Assembly: GCA_966250385.1 (NCBI GenBank)
Contig: CBINHC010000002.1
Span: 62,001-126,000, forward strand
Direction of reading: 5' to 3'
From: DASWTL01 sp966250385
Lineage (GTDB): Bacteria; Bacteroidota; Bacteroidia; Sphingobacteriales; Sphingobacteriaceae
Length of the DNA stretch: 64,000 bases
The notes beneath the pieces are model-generated. The model made no database searches and was not told the DNA's origin. It saw nothing but the letters and a program-made list of their open reading frames with translations. Below, one piece after another: positions 47,184-55,015 of the stretch; positions within the stretch are counted from its first letter, which is position 1; each line of letters begins with the position of its first letter. The position numbers were made by a program, and so were the translations under genes.

Positions 47184-48368
47184 ATGTCAAAGAATCCATC
47201 CGTTTCCCTGACCTCCCTGCTGGACAATGACTTCTACAAATTCACCATGCAATATGCGGTAATCAAGTTATTCCCGGAGGCCAGGGCAAGATACACCTTC
47301 ATTAACCGGGGCAGACATCGTTTCCCGGAAGGCTTTGCCGCGGCCCTGCGGGAATCGGTCGATGCCCTGGGGAAACTGAAACTGACCATGGCGGAAAAGC
47401 GGTTCCTGGAAGAGTCCTGCCCCTACCTGGATCCTACCTACCTGGATTTCCTGCAGGGGTACTGTTTCAACCCGGACGAAGTCACCATCGAACAGACCGG
47501 TGACCAGGTGGAGATCTTCATCGAGGGGTACTGGTACCGGACCATTCTGTGGGAAGTACCGCTGATGGCCCTGGTCTCGGAGGTCTACTATCAGCTGAAT
47601 GAGCTGCAGCCCGCCGGCGACCTGGAGATCATCGAAAATGTGAAGCACAAGATTGACAGCTATGCCGCCCTGGGCGTCACCGTGGCGGAGTTCGGAACCC
47701 GGCGAAGACAATCCTACCACACGCACAGGATTGTCGCCGAGGCGCTCAGGAAATATGCCGGCAACACCTATGTGGGGAGCAGCAACGTCCACATGGCCAT
47801 GGTCACGCGGACCAGGCCGATCGGAACCCATGCGCACGAATGGTTCATGTTTCATGCGGCCAAATACGGGTTCAAGATGGCCAATGCCATGGCCCTGGAA
47901 AACTGGGTCGGCGTGTTTCGCGGTGACCTCGGGATCGCCCTCTCGGACACGTATACCTCAGACGTCTTTTTCAGGCAGTTCGACAAGAAATTCGCGAAGC
48001 TGTTTGACGGGGTCCGCCATGACAGCGGGGACCCGGTTGAGTTCGCAGAGAAAACGATCCGGCACTACCAGAGCCTGGGCATCGATCCGGCCTCCAAGAC
48101 CATCATCTTTTCCGATGCGCTCAATTACCGGAAGGTGGAGCGGATCGCGGCATTCTGCCGGGGAAAGATCGGCATGTCCTTTGGTATCGGGACGAATTTC
48201 ACGAATGATGTGGGTCTGAAACCGCTGAACATGGTGATCAAGATGATCCAGACCCGCCCGGAGAACGATCAGTGGACCGATGTGATCAAGCTTTCCGATG
48301 AGAAGGAAAAGTATACCGGTACGCCGGAACAGATCCTGCTTGCCAAGAGCGTCTTGTCGATCTCCTAA
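47184..48368 (+). CDS. pncB: Nicotinate phosphoribosyltransferase
   Basis: 394 residues, typical of bacterial PncB. It joins nicotinate and PRPP to form nicotinate mononucleotide in NAD salvage. The start LLDNDFYKFTMQYAVIKLFP, FGTRRRQSYHTHRIV, and GTHAHEWFM are signature blocks, and RHDSGDPVEFAEK and SFGIGTNFTND lie near the phosphate-binding region. All are intact. No NAD-related gene neighbours it. Confidence 0.95.
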   Translation: MSKNPSVSLTSLLDNDFYKFTMQYAVIKLFPEARARYTFINRGRHRFPEGFAAALRESVDALGKLKLTMAEKRFLEESCPYLDPTYLDFLQGYCFNPDEVTIEQTGDQVEIFIEGYWYRTILWEVPLMALVSEVYYQLNELQPAGDLEIIENVKHKIDSYAALGVTVAEFGTRRRQSYHTHRIVAEALRKYAGNTYVGSSNVHMAMVTRTRPIGTHAHEWFMFHAAKYGFKMANAMALENWVGVFRGDLGIALSDTYTSDVFFRQFDKKFAKLFDGVRHDSGDPVEFAEKTIRHYQSLGIDPASKTIIFSDALNYRKVERIAAFCRGKIGMSFGIGTNFTNDVGLKPLNMVIKMIQTRPENDQWTDVIKLSDEKEKYTGTPEQILLAKSVLSIS

Positions 48369-48422
48369 AACTTTTTGCCTGAAAAACGCTTTAATAAGGT
48401 ATAAAAACCAAATATATCTATC

Positions 48423-48617
48423 ATGAAACTTACAAGCTTATTATTAACCGGAATCGCGGCGGGAGCAGCCGCATGGTATCTGATGTATACTGAAAACGGA
48501 CGTCGCGTAACTGATAACATTGCTTCAAACGTAGGCCCTCTGAAACAAAAAGCCACTGACACCATTGATCAGCTGAAAGGCCAGTTCAGTAAATCAGACT
48601 CCGGAAACTCCTATTAA
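48423..48617 (+). CDS. Small YtxH-like membrane protein
   Basis: 64 residues: a hydrophobic N-terminus (MKLTSLLLTGIAAGAAAWYL) followed by an amphipathic charged tail (ENGRRVTDNIASNVG... LKGQFSKSDSGNSY). The pattern fits the YtxH family, stress-associated single-helix proteins in other bacteria. Its own terminator follows, so it is a single-gene unit. Function here unknown. Confidence 0.65.
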   Translation: MKLTSLLLTGIAAGAAAWYLMYTENGRRVTDNIASNVGPLKQKATDTIDQLKGQFSKSDSGNSY

Positions 48618-48642
48618 GCCGGCACTGATACGTTAACAAAAG

Positions 48643-48686
48643 ACAAGTAATATCGCGGGGCCACCCGGATCTTACTTGTTTTTTTC
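48643..48686 (+). terminator. Intrinsic terminator after the YtxH-like gene
   Basis: Perfect 8-bp stem ACAAGTAA (48643-48650) with TTACTTGT (48672-48679), then seven T before C. Confidence 0.85.
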
Positions 48687-48744
48687 GGTTCAGCCAGGTG
48701 AATTTAATCTATCCGGTTTTTTACGGATTTTCTATCTTAACCGG

Positions 48745-49629
48745 ATGAAGCCCCTCAGATCCAAACGAATGAACGACCGCAGGCTCGCGGCAGTGAAATA
48801 CCTGCTCATCATCTTCGGCGTCATCCTGGCCTCCTTCGGACTCAAGTCCTTCCTGATACCCAACGACTTTATTGACGGCGGCGTTACCGGCATCTCGCTG
48901 CTTGCCTACCAGTTATCCGGCATTCCGGTGTCCGCCTGGCTGATCATGTTCAACATACCGTTCATCTTTCTCGGGACCCGCCAGATCAGCCGGCCGTTCG
49001 CCATCAAGACCATGGCGGCGATCATCCTGCTCGCACTGATCATCTACTTCATCGAGTTCCCGGTCATCACCGAGGACAGGCTGCTGATCTCCATTTTCGG
49101 GGGTTTCTTCCTGGGAGCCGGGATCGGGCTGGCCATCCGGGGCGGTTGTGTCCTGGACGGTACGGAGATCATGGCGGTCTACATCAACCGCCGGAGCGCG
49201 CTGAGCATCGGGGACATCATCCTGATCATCAATGTGGTCATCTTCATCTTTGCAGCATTCATCCTCAGTATAGAAACGGCCCTCTATTCCATCCTGACCT
49301 ATCTTTCGGCCTCCAAGACGATCGACTTCATTATCCAGGGTATCGAAGAATACACGGGCGTAACGATCATTTCTGCCAAGAGTGAAGAGATCAAGCAGGG
49401 CATTATTGACAGCCTGGGCCGGGGAGTGACCATTTATAAAGGCGAGCGGGGGTATGGCGGTCACTTCTACCAGGAAAAGGACATCAATATCATCTTTACC
49501 GTGGTAACCCGGCTGGAAGTCCCCAAACTGAAGGAAGAGGTGATCCGGATCGACCGGAAGGCCTTCATGTTCATGAACGTGGTGACCGACACCACCGGCG
49601 GGATGATCAAGCGAAGGCCGCTGCACTGA
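48745..49629 (+). CDS. YitT family membrane protein (DUF2179 tail)
   Basis: I choose ATG 48745 (MKPLRSKRMNDRRLAAVKYL), 294 residues; MNDRR at 48769 is also possible and an ATG at 48676 overlaps the terminator. About five membrane helices (FGVILASFGLKSFLIPNDFIDGGVTG...) are followed by a cytoplasmic DUF2179 domain with the end GMIKRRPLH. Transport role suspected; substrate unknown. It converges on the SDR gene with 33 bp between. Confidence 0.85.
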   Translation: MKPLRSKRMNDRRLAAVKYLLIIFGVILASFGLKSFLIPNDFIDGGVTGISLLAYQLSGIPVSAWLIMFNIPFIFLGTRQISRPFAIKTMAAIILLALIIYFIEFPVITEDRLLISIFGGFFLGAGIGLAIRGGCVLDGTEIMAVYINRRSALSIGDIILIINVVIFIFAAFILSIETALYSILTYLSASKTIDFIIQGIEEYTGVTIISAKSEEIKQGIIDSLGRGVTIYKGERGYGGHFYQEKDINIIFTVVTRLEVPKLKEEVIRIDRKAFMFMNVVTDTTGGMIKRRPLH

Positions 49630-49662
49630 TCCGTGCGTGCGGCCTCCGGCGCGGTGATACCG

Positions 49663-50478
49663 TTACCGGATCAGCGGGTTCTTTTCCCTGGTAAAAAGCG
49701 TATAGACCTTCTTGTCGACCCAGGACGGGAAAAGTTTGTTCATCAGCACGGCCAGCTTCCCCTGGGAAGTCATCACCAGCGTCCGTTTCCTTTGCTCCAC
49801 CCCGTCGGCGATGATGGTGGCAACCTCTTCCCCGGACATCATCTTTGCTTCATCCATGCTGGTTTCACCATGTGCCGAACCGTCGCCGGACAGCGCGGTA
49901 CTGCGGATGTTCGATGCCGTAAAGCCGGGAGCGGCGACCATCACATGCAGACCCGTCTTCAGATTCTCCACCCGCAGGGATTCCAGGAACCCGTTGAGCG
50001 CGAACTTGGAAGCTGAATAACCGGTGCGGCCGGGCAGTCCGCGGAAGCCAGCGATCGAGGACACGCCGACCACCGAACCCTGGTTCTTCAGCAGTTCGGG
50101 AAGCGCATACTTGGTACAGTAAACGGCTCCCCAGAAGTTGACGTCCATCAGCTGGCGGAGGACGATCAGGTCGAGGTCCCGGAACAGGGCCCGCATCGAG
50201 ACTCCGGCATTGTTGATCAGCACGTCGATCCGGGAAAAGGTGAGCAGGGCCTGCTGCACGAGGTGCTCGCAGTCCTGTTCCCGGGAAACGTCACAGGCGA
50301 CGGCAACCGCCTTGATCCCGTACTGCTTCTCCAGGCTGGCGGTGATCTCGCAGAGGGTCACGTACTGCCGGGCACCGAGCACCAGGTTGGCGCCGCGTTT
50401 TGCAAACTCCTCGGCACATGCTTTCCCGATCCCGGAAGATGCGCCCGTAATGATGACGGTTTTATTTTTCAGATCCAT
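49663..50478 (-). CDS. SDR family oxidoreductase
   Basis: 271 residues. NAD(P)-binding TGASSGIG (11-18), NNAG in the central strand, a serine in GVSSIAGF and the catalytic YSASK motif are all present, so an active short-chain dehydrogenase is expected. C-terminal extension of about 80 residues after the Rossmann core. Substrate unknown. It lies 60 bp after recR on the same strand. Confidence 0.88.
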   Translation of the reverse strand: MDLKNKTVIITGASSGIGKACAEEFAKRGANLVLGARQYVTLCEITASLEKQYGIKAVAVACDVSREQDCEHLVQQALLTFSRIDVLINNAGVSMRALFRDLDLIVLRQLMDVNFWGAVYCTKYALPELLKNQGSVVGVSSIAGFRGLPGRTGYSASKFALNGFLESLRVENLKTGLHVMVAAPGFTASNIRSTALSGDGSAHGETSMDEAKMMSGEEVATIIADGVEQRKRTLVMTSQGKLAVLMNKLFPSWVDKKVYTLFTREKNPLIR

Positions 50479-50538
50479 GAGGGTGTCTTTATAAGGTTGT
50501 TATGGTAGTGCTAATCGTAATGGCTGTTCCGGAGCGGG

Positions 50539-51156
50539 CTATTTATGAAGTGAGTGCTGGTACGGAACCCGGGTGACTATGGACCGTCCGAGTGTAACCT
50601 CATCGGCATACTCGATCTCCCCGCCGAAGGCGATTCCCCGGGCAATTGTCGTAACGGACACCGGGAAATCCTTCAGTTTCTTGTACAGGTAAAAGATGGT
50701 GGTATCCCCTTCCATCGTGGCATTCAGGGCAAGAATGATCTCGGAGATGCCGCCTTCGCGCACGCGCTCCACAAGCGCCTCAATATACAGGTCGGAGGGT
50801 CCGACCCCTTCGATCGGCGAGATCAGTCCGCCCAGTACATGGTACAGTCCGGAGTACTGGTTCGTGTTCTCGATGGCCATGACGTCCCTGGTATCCTCCA
50901 CGACACAGACGACTGCCCGATCCCGCTTCGGGCTGGCGCAGATCTCGCAGACCGGATGATCCGAGATATTGCGGCAGACCTGGCAGTACTGAATGTTGTT
51001 CTTCAGTGAGGTAAGGGAGCTGCTGAACCTTTCCACAGTCGAAGCCGGCTCGTTCAGCAAATGTAAAACCAGCCGGAGCGCCGTCTTCTGACCGATCCCC
51101 GGAAGTTGCGCAAATTCATTGACAGCAGCTTCAAGAAGCTTGGATGAAAAATTCAT
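50539..51156 (-). CDS. recR: Recombination mediator RecR
   Basis: 205 residues. RecR works with RecO (and RecF) to load RecA at gaps. Helix-hairpin-helix at the N-terminus (LPGIGQKTALRLV), four-cysteine zinc finger C58, C61, C70, C73, then a TOPRIM domain (VVCVVEDTRDVMAIE) and a C-terminal block ARGIAFGGEIEYADEVTLGRS with RTxVP-type ending. All family elements are present and the size is normal. Confidence 0.95.
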   Translation of the reverse strand: MNFSSKLLEAAVNEFAQLPGIGQKTALRLVLHLLNEPASTVERFSSSLTSLKNNIQYCQVCRNISDHPVCEICASPKRDRAVVCVVEDTRDVMAIENTNQYSGLYHVLGGLISPIEGVGPSDLYIEALVERVREGGISEIILALNATMEGDTTIFYLYKKLKDFPVSVTTIARGIAFGGEIEYADEVTLGRSIVTRVPYQHSLHK

Positions 51157-51251
51157 TCGGCAAATTTACGATTTCCGGAGCATTCGGCTTCGGGACATCG
51201 CCGTGATTCGCATAAATGGGCATTTTTTCACGGTTTAAAGAACATTATTAT

Positions 51252-51259
51252 TACTTTTA
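51252..51259 (+). promoter_or_regulatory. Candidate -7 box TACTTTTA for the symporter gene
   Basis: Seven-of-eight match to TAnnTTTG, 20 bp before the ATG at 51279. A T-rich segment TTTTTTC at about 51224-51229 could be the -33 element at a suitable distance. Confidence 0.4.
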
Positions 51260-51278
51260 GCGCTTTAACTTTTTATAA

Positions 51279-52784
51279 ATGGCTCCTTCTGTACTACTTT
51301 CCTTTCTTATAGGATATTTTATAATTCTTCTTGCAATTTCCTATTTCACTTCAAAAAAATCCTCAGACAACTCGACCTTCTTTATTGCGAACCGGAATTC
51401 CAAATGGTACCTGGTCGCTTTCGGGATGATCGGAACCGCGTTGTCAGGGGTGACATTCATATCCGTCCCCGGAAAAGTCGGTTCACCGGCCGGGGACGAG
51501 TTCCAGTACTTTCAGTTCGTGCTCGGAAATGCGATCGGCTTCATCATTATCGCTACGGTGCTGCTGCCGCTGTATTACCGGATGAAACTGACTTCCATTT
51601 ACGGCTATATCGAACAGCGGCTGGGAACAACCAGTTATAAGACCGCGGCTTCCATCTTCCTGCTGAGCCGGACGATCGGATCGGCTTTCCGCCTCTACCT
51701 GGTGGTGATCGTTCTGCAGCGGTTCATCTTCGACACCTACGGGATCCCGTTCTGGGCTACGGTGCTGATCTCCCTGCTGCTGATCTGGTCCTATACCTTT
51801 AAGGGCGGTCTGAAGACGATCATTATTACGGATACCCTGCAGACCCTGTTCCTGGTGGCCTCCGTATTCCTGACGATCTACTTCATCTGCGACAGCCTTG
51901 ACCTGGGTATCGCCCAGGCCTTTGAAACCGTTAAGAACAGCGGCTACTCCAAGATCTTCTTCTTTGAGGATTTTATGACCAGCAAATTCCATGTCAGCAA
52001 ACAGCTGCTGGGGGGGATCTTCGTTACGGTTGCCATGACCGGTCTGGACCAGGACCTCATGCAGAAAAACCTCAGCTGCAAGAACATCGGCGAGGCGCAG
52101 AAGAACATGTTCACTTTCACCTCGGTCTTCGTGGTCGTCAACCTGTTCTTCCTGAGCGTGGGTGCATTGCTGTACGTATACGCGGCGAAAAACGGAATCG
52201 CCATCCCTACTGACGGGGCGGGCAACCCAAGGACCGACTTCCTGTTCCCTGAGATCGCGCTGAACCACCTTTCAGCCATTCCGGCACTGGTATTCATGAT
52301 GGGACTCACCGCCGCCACGTTTGCGACGACCGACTCGGCTCTGACCGCCCTAACCACTTCATTTTGTGTGGATTTCCTGGGAATGGATAAAAAAGAAAAC
52401 ATTAATAAGGCAAATGCCGTTAGAACGAGGCATTTGGTGCACGTAGGTTTCTCCGTCCTGATGTTCCTGGTGATCATCTTTTTCAATGCGGTGAACAACG
52501 CGGCTGTGGTCAGCGCCATCTTTACGGTAGCCTCATACACATACGGTCCCCTGCTCGGACTTTACGGTTTCGGCTTGTTTGTGAAGAACCGGGGAGTCAA
52601 CGATAAACTGGTGCCATGGATCTGCCTGCTGTCTCCGGCGATCTGCTATTTCATCAGTGCGAACGGAAAGGCATGGCTGGGCGGCTATACATTTGACAAC
52701 GAATTAATCCTGGTCAACGGGCTGATAACCTTTATCGGTTTACTTTTCATCAGTCACAAGACCGGGAAACAGACACAATTTTAA
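51279..52784 (+). CDS. Sodium:solute symporter (SSS family)
   Basis: 501 residues, about 13 membrane helices. The segment FFIANRNSKWYLVAFGMIGTALSGVTFISVPG near the N-terminus is the SSS signature region, and TGLDQDLMQKNLSCKN and AATFATTDSALTALTTSFCVDF are conserved in the sodium and substrate site area. Uses the sodium gradient to take up a solute, commonly sugars, amino acids or vitamins in this family; the substrate is not clear. A LOG-family gene follows 18 bp downstream. Confidence 0.9.
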   Translation: MAPSVLLSFLIGYFIILLAISYFTSKKSSDNSTFFIANRNSKWYLVAFGMIGTALSGVTFISVPGKVGSPAGDEFQYFQFVLGNAIGFIIIATVLLPLYYRMKLTSIYGYIEQRLGTTSYKTAASIFLLSRTIGSAFRLYLVVIVLQRFIFDTYGIPFWATVLISLLLIWSYTFKGGLKTIIITDTLQTLFLVASVFLTIYFICDSLDLGIAQAFETVKNSGYSKIFFFEDFMTSKFHVSKQLLGGIFVTVAMTGLDQDLMQKNLSCKNIGEAQKNMFTFTSVFVVVNLFFLSVGALLYVYAAKNGIAIPTDGAGNPRTDFLFPEIALNHLSAIPALVFMMGLTAATFATTDSALTALTTSFCVDFLGMDKKENINKANAVRTRHLVHVGFSVLMFLVIIFFNAVNNAAVVSAIFTVASYTYGPLLGLYGFGLFVKNRGVNDKLVPWICLLSPAICYFISANGKAWLGGYTFDNELILVNGLITFIGLLFISHKTGKQTQF

Positions 52785-52802
52785 ACATCAATACATTCGA
52801 AT

Positions 52803-53510
52803 ATGACGAGTGACGAAAAAATCAGGAATGCGTTTGAAAACAGGGACTGGCACGAGATCAAAGTAACCGACTCGTGGCAGATCTTCAAGATCATGGCAGA
52901 GTTCGTGGACGGATTTGAGAAGCTTGCACGGATCGGCCCATGCGTATCCATTTTCGGTTCAGCTCGTACCGATAAGGAAAGTCCGTATTACAAACTGGCG
53001 GAAGACTGCGCCCGTTTACTGACCGAACGGGGCTACGGGGTAATTTCCGGGGGCGGTCCGGGGATCATGGAGGCTGCCAACAAGGGGGCGTACGAAGCCG
53101 GCGGCAAATCCGTCGGGCTGAATATCGATCTGCCTTTCGAACAGTTCCACAACAAGTATATTGACCGTGACAAGCTGCTGGAGTTTGATTACTTCTTCGT
53201 CCGCAAGGTCATGTTCATGAAATACTCACAGGGATTCATCGTCCTTCCGGGCGGCTTCGGCACTATGGATGAGATGTTCGAAGCGCTAACGCTGATCCAG
53301 ACCGGAAAGATCGCCCGGTTCCCGATCGTCCTGGTAGGTACCGATTACTGGAAGGGCCTGATCGACTGGATCAAGACAACCATGCTGGAGACCGAGAAAA
53401 ACATCAACGCCGAAGATCTCAACCTCTTCCGGCTGGTCGACACGGCGGAAGAAGCGGCGGAGCATATTTTCCGGTTCTACGAGAAATATGTGCTCAAACC
53501 AAACTTCTGA
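52803..53510 (+). CDS. LOG family protein (TIGR00730-type)
   Basis: 235 residues. SGGGPGIMEAANKGA (82-96) and the PGGFGTMDEMFE motif (149-160) are the signature of LOG proteins, phosphoribohydrolases that release a base from nucleoside monophosphates (cytokinin-type in plants). Catalytic arginine and glutamate positions are in place. In operon with the symporter; terminator downstream. Confidence 0.9.
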   Translation: MTSDEKIRNAFENRDWHEIKVTDSWQIFKIMAEFVDGFEKLARIGPCVSIFGSARTDKESPYYKLAEDCARLLTERGYGVISGGGPGIMEAANKGAYEAGGKSVGLNIDLPFEQFHNKYIDRDKLLEFDYFFVRKVMFMKYSQGFIVLPGGFGTMDEMFEALTLIQTGKIARFPIVLVGTDYWKGLIDWIKTTMLETEKNINAEDLNLFRLVDTAEEAAEHIFRFYEKYVLKPNF

Positions 53511-53530
53511 GACTGCAGACCCCCTGCAGC

Positions 53531-53562
53531 AGAAACGCCGGACCAAAAGATCCGGCGTTTCT
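53531..53562. terminator. Bidirectional terminator between LOG and PhzF genes
   Basis: Perfect 12-bp stem AGAAACGCCGGA (53531-53542) with TCCGGCGTTTCT (53551-53562), 8-nt loop, then GTTTGAT. It lies between convergent genes and suits both. Confidence 0.85.
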
Positions 53563-53584
53563 GTTTGATATCGTTTTCCTGATC

Positions 53585-54379
53585 CTATCCGGGAAGGTAG
53601 ATCTCCCCTTTCAGGTAGGTCACGGCCTTCCCGGACATCAAAACCCGGTCGCCCTGCAGGCTGCACCACAGTTCTCCCCGCCGCTGTGAAACCTGGAAGG
53701 CATGCAAGTCGGCTTTGCCAAGCTTCTGCGCCCAGTACGGGATCAGGTTACAATGGGCGGAACCCGTAACCGGATCTTCCGGAATGCCGGCGCCCGGGGC
53801 AAAAAACCGCGAAACGAAATCGCACTGATCTCCCGGAGCGGTCACAATGATCCCGATTCCATCGATGCGGGCAAGCGCCGTAAAGTCGGGCTGAAGTTCC
53901 GCCACTTCCCGCTCGCTCCCGTACACGACCAAATAGTCCCGTGAACGCAGGACCTCGGCCGGCCTCGGGCCGCCCAGGGCTTCCAGCAGCCCCTCCGGAA
54001 CCGTAGCCGGCTCGGGAATCCGGGACGGAAAATCCAGCGTATAGAGATCATCCTTCCGGGAGACGGTCAGTTTCCCGGCTTTGACCGTGTGGAAGTTCAC
54101 CACGTCCGCCTGGTATCCCAGGTGGCTGAAAATGACGTGGGCGGTAGCCAGCGTCGCATGACCGCAAAGATCAATCTCCAGTTCGGGGGTGAACCATCTC
54201 AGTTCATATTCATGGCCCCGGGGAACAAAGAATGCGGTTTCCGCCAGGTTGTTCTCTGCAGCTATCTGCTGCATGGTGGCATCCGGCAGCCATTCGGGCA
54301 GCGGACATACGGCGGCCGGATTCCCGCCAAAAAGCTCTCCGGTAAAGGCGTCAGCCTGGTAAATCGAATAGGTCGTCAT
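53585..54379 (-). CDS. PhzF family isomerase/epimerase-like protein
   Basis: 264 residues. The opening YQADAFTGELFGGNPAAVC, the general acid-base E47 in NLAETAF, HATLATAHV and GIPEDPVTGSAHCNL are diagnostic of the PhzF fold. PhzF itself isomerises a phenazine precursor; most family members outside phenazine clusters have unknown substrates, and no other phenazine gene is here. Confidence 0.9.
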   Translation of the reverse strand: MTTYSIYQADAFTGELFGGNPAAVCPLPEWLPDATMQQIAAENNLAETAFFVPRGHEYELRWFTPELEIDLCGHATLATAHVIFSHLGYQADVVNFHTVKAGKLTVSRKDDLYTLDFPSRIPEPATVPEGLLEALGGPRPAEVLRSRDYLVVYGSEREVAELQPDFTALARIDGIGIIVTAPGDQCDFVSRFFAPGAGIPEDPVTGSAHCNLIPYWAQKLGKADLHAFQVSQRRGELWCSLQGDRVLMSGKAVTYLKGEIYLPG

Positions 54380-54564
54380 AACAAAAGAGCATCAGGATAT
54401 TGCTGCCCCGGAACGGGCAGCAACCGGATGCAATTATACGATTAGTTGAAGGTTTTATCGTGAATTCCGGGCAACAAAAGGCCGCTTCCGCATATCGCTG
54501 AAACGGCCTTCTCGGTAGATGCAGGGTCGTGGATACCGACCATGGGATCGGATCCGGTTCTCTG

Positions 54565-54634
54565 AGGTCGGAAGTGGATTCGAACCACTTTAAAAAGTCT
54601 TGCGGACCTTCGCCTTCCTGTCGGCCATCCGACC
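54565..54634 (-). tRNA. tRNA-Cys (anticodon GCA), with unusual C33
   Basis: Minus strand, 70 nt. Acceptor stem GGTCGGA pairs perfectly with TCCGACC; D arm GCC-GACAGGAA-GGC; anticodon stem AAGGT/ACTTT with one G-T; loop CCGCAAG with anticodon GCA; T arm AGTGG-TTCGAAT-CCACT. The discriminator base is T, the cysteine identity base. CCA is not encoded. Odd points: position 33 is C where nearly all tRNAs have U, and 38 is G. It lies between the PhzF gene and the giant protein gene, with no neighbouring tRNA. The rest of 54380-55015 shows no gene. Confidence 0.8.
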
Positions 54635-54817
54635 AGATTCTGGATTAAAAACAGTCGGGCCGGGATACTGTTTGGCAAAAATTTAAAAATTTCTCCTTTA
54701 AAGTAACGCGCCGGAACAATCACGAATAGATTGAAAACCAATAGTTTAAATGACGGCATCCGGCAATGCCCTGCGCTGCTCCCGCAGTGCCGGTTGTGAA
54801 ACAGATTGCACAGTGGC

Positions 54818-54833
54818 GGGCAGGATCCTGCCC
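54818..54833. other. 16-bp perfect palindrome GGGCAGGATCCTGCCC
   Basis: Perfect two-fold symmetric site 183 bp upstream of the giant gene start, in a region without genes. Could be a dimeric regulator site; no known family matched. Confidence 0.4.
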
Positions 54834-54837
54834 TGAC

Positions 54838-54875
54838 CGCAGGTACCCCGAAAACAACGTTTCCGGTACCCTGCG
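54838..54875. other. Inverted repeat CGCAGGTACC / GGTACCCTGCG
   Basis: Stem of 10 bp with a one-base bulge (54838-54847 with 54865-54875), 17-nt spacer, five bases after the palindrome at 54818-54833. No T-run follows; function unknown. Confidence 0.35.
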
Positions 54876-55015
54876 AGCCCTTGTGGAAAAGATTATGAAA
54901 CTCGTTCAAACATTTAATTTCACAAAATGTAAAGTATTTATCGTTTTAGTTAAAAAACAGTTCATTGTGGGTGCACAGTTTACATCTGGGTGCCTGAACC
55001 AAAAAGTAAATACTT

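Noticed and set aside
53585..54379. Phenazine biosynthesis cluster
   Set aside because: Only a single PhzF-type gene is present; these are common outside phenazine pathways.
54442..54909. 155-codon minus-strand open frame between PhzF and the giant gene
   Set aside because: It runs straight through the tRNA-Cys gene and the inverted repeats and shows no domain.
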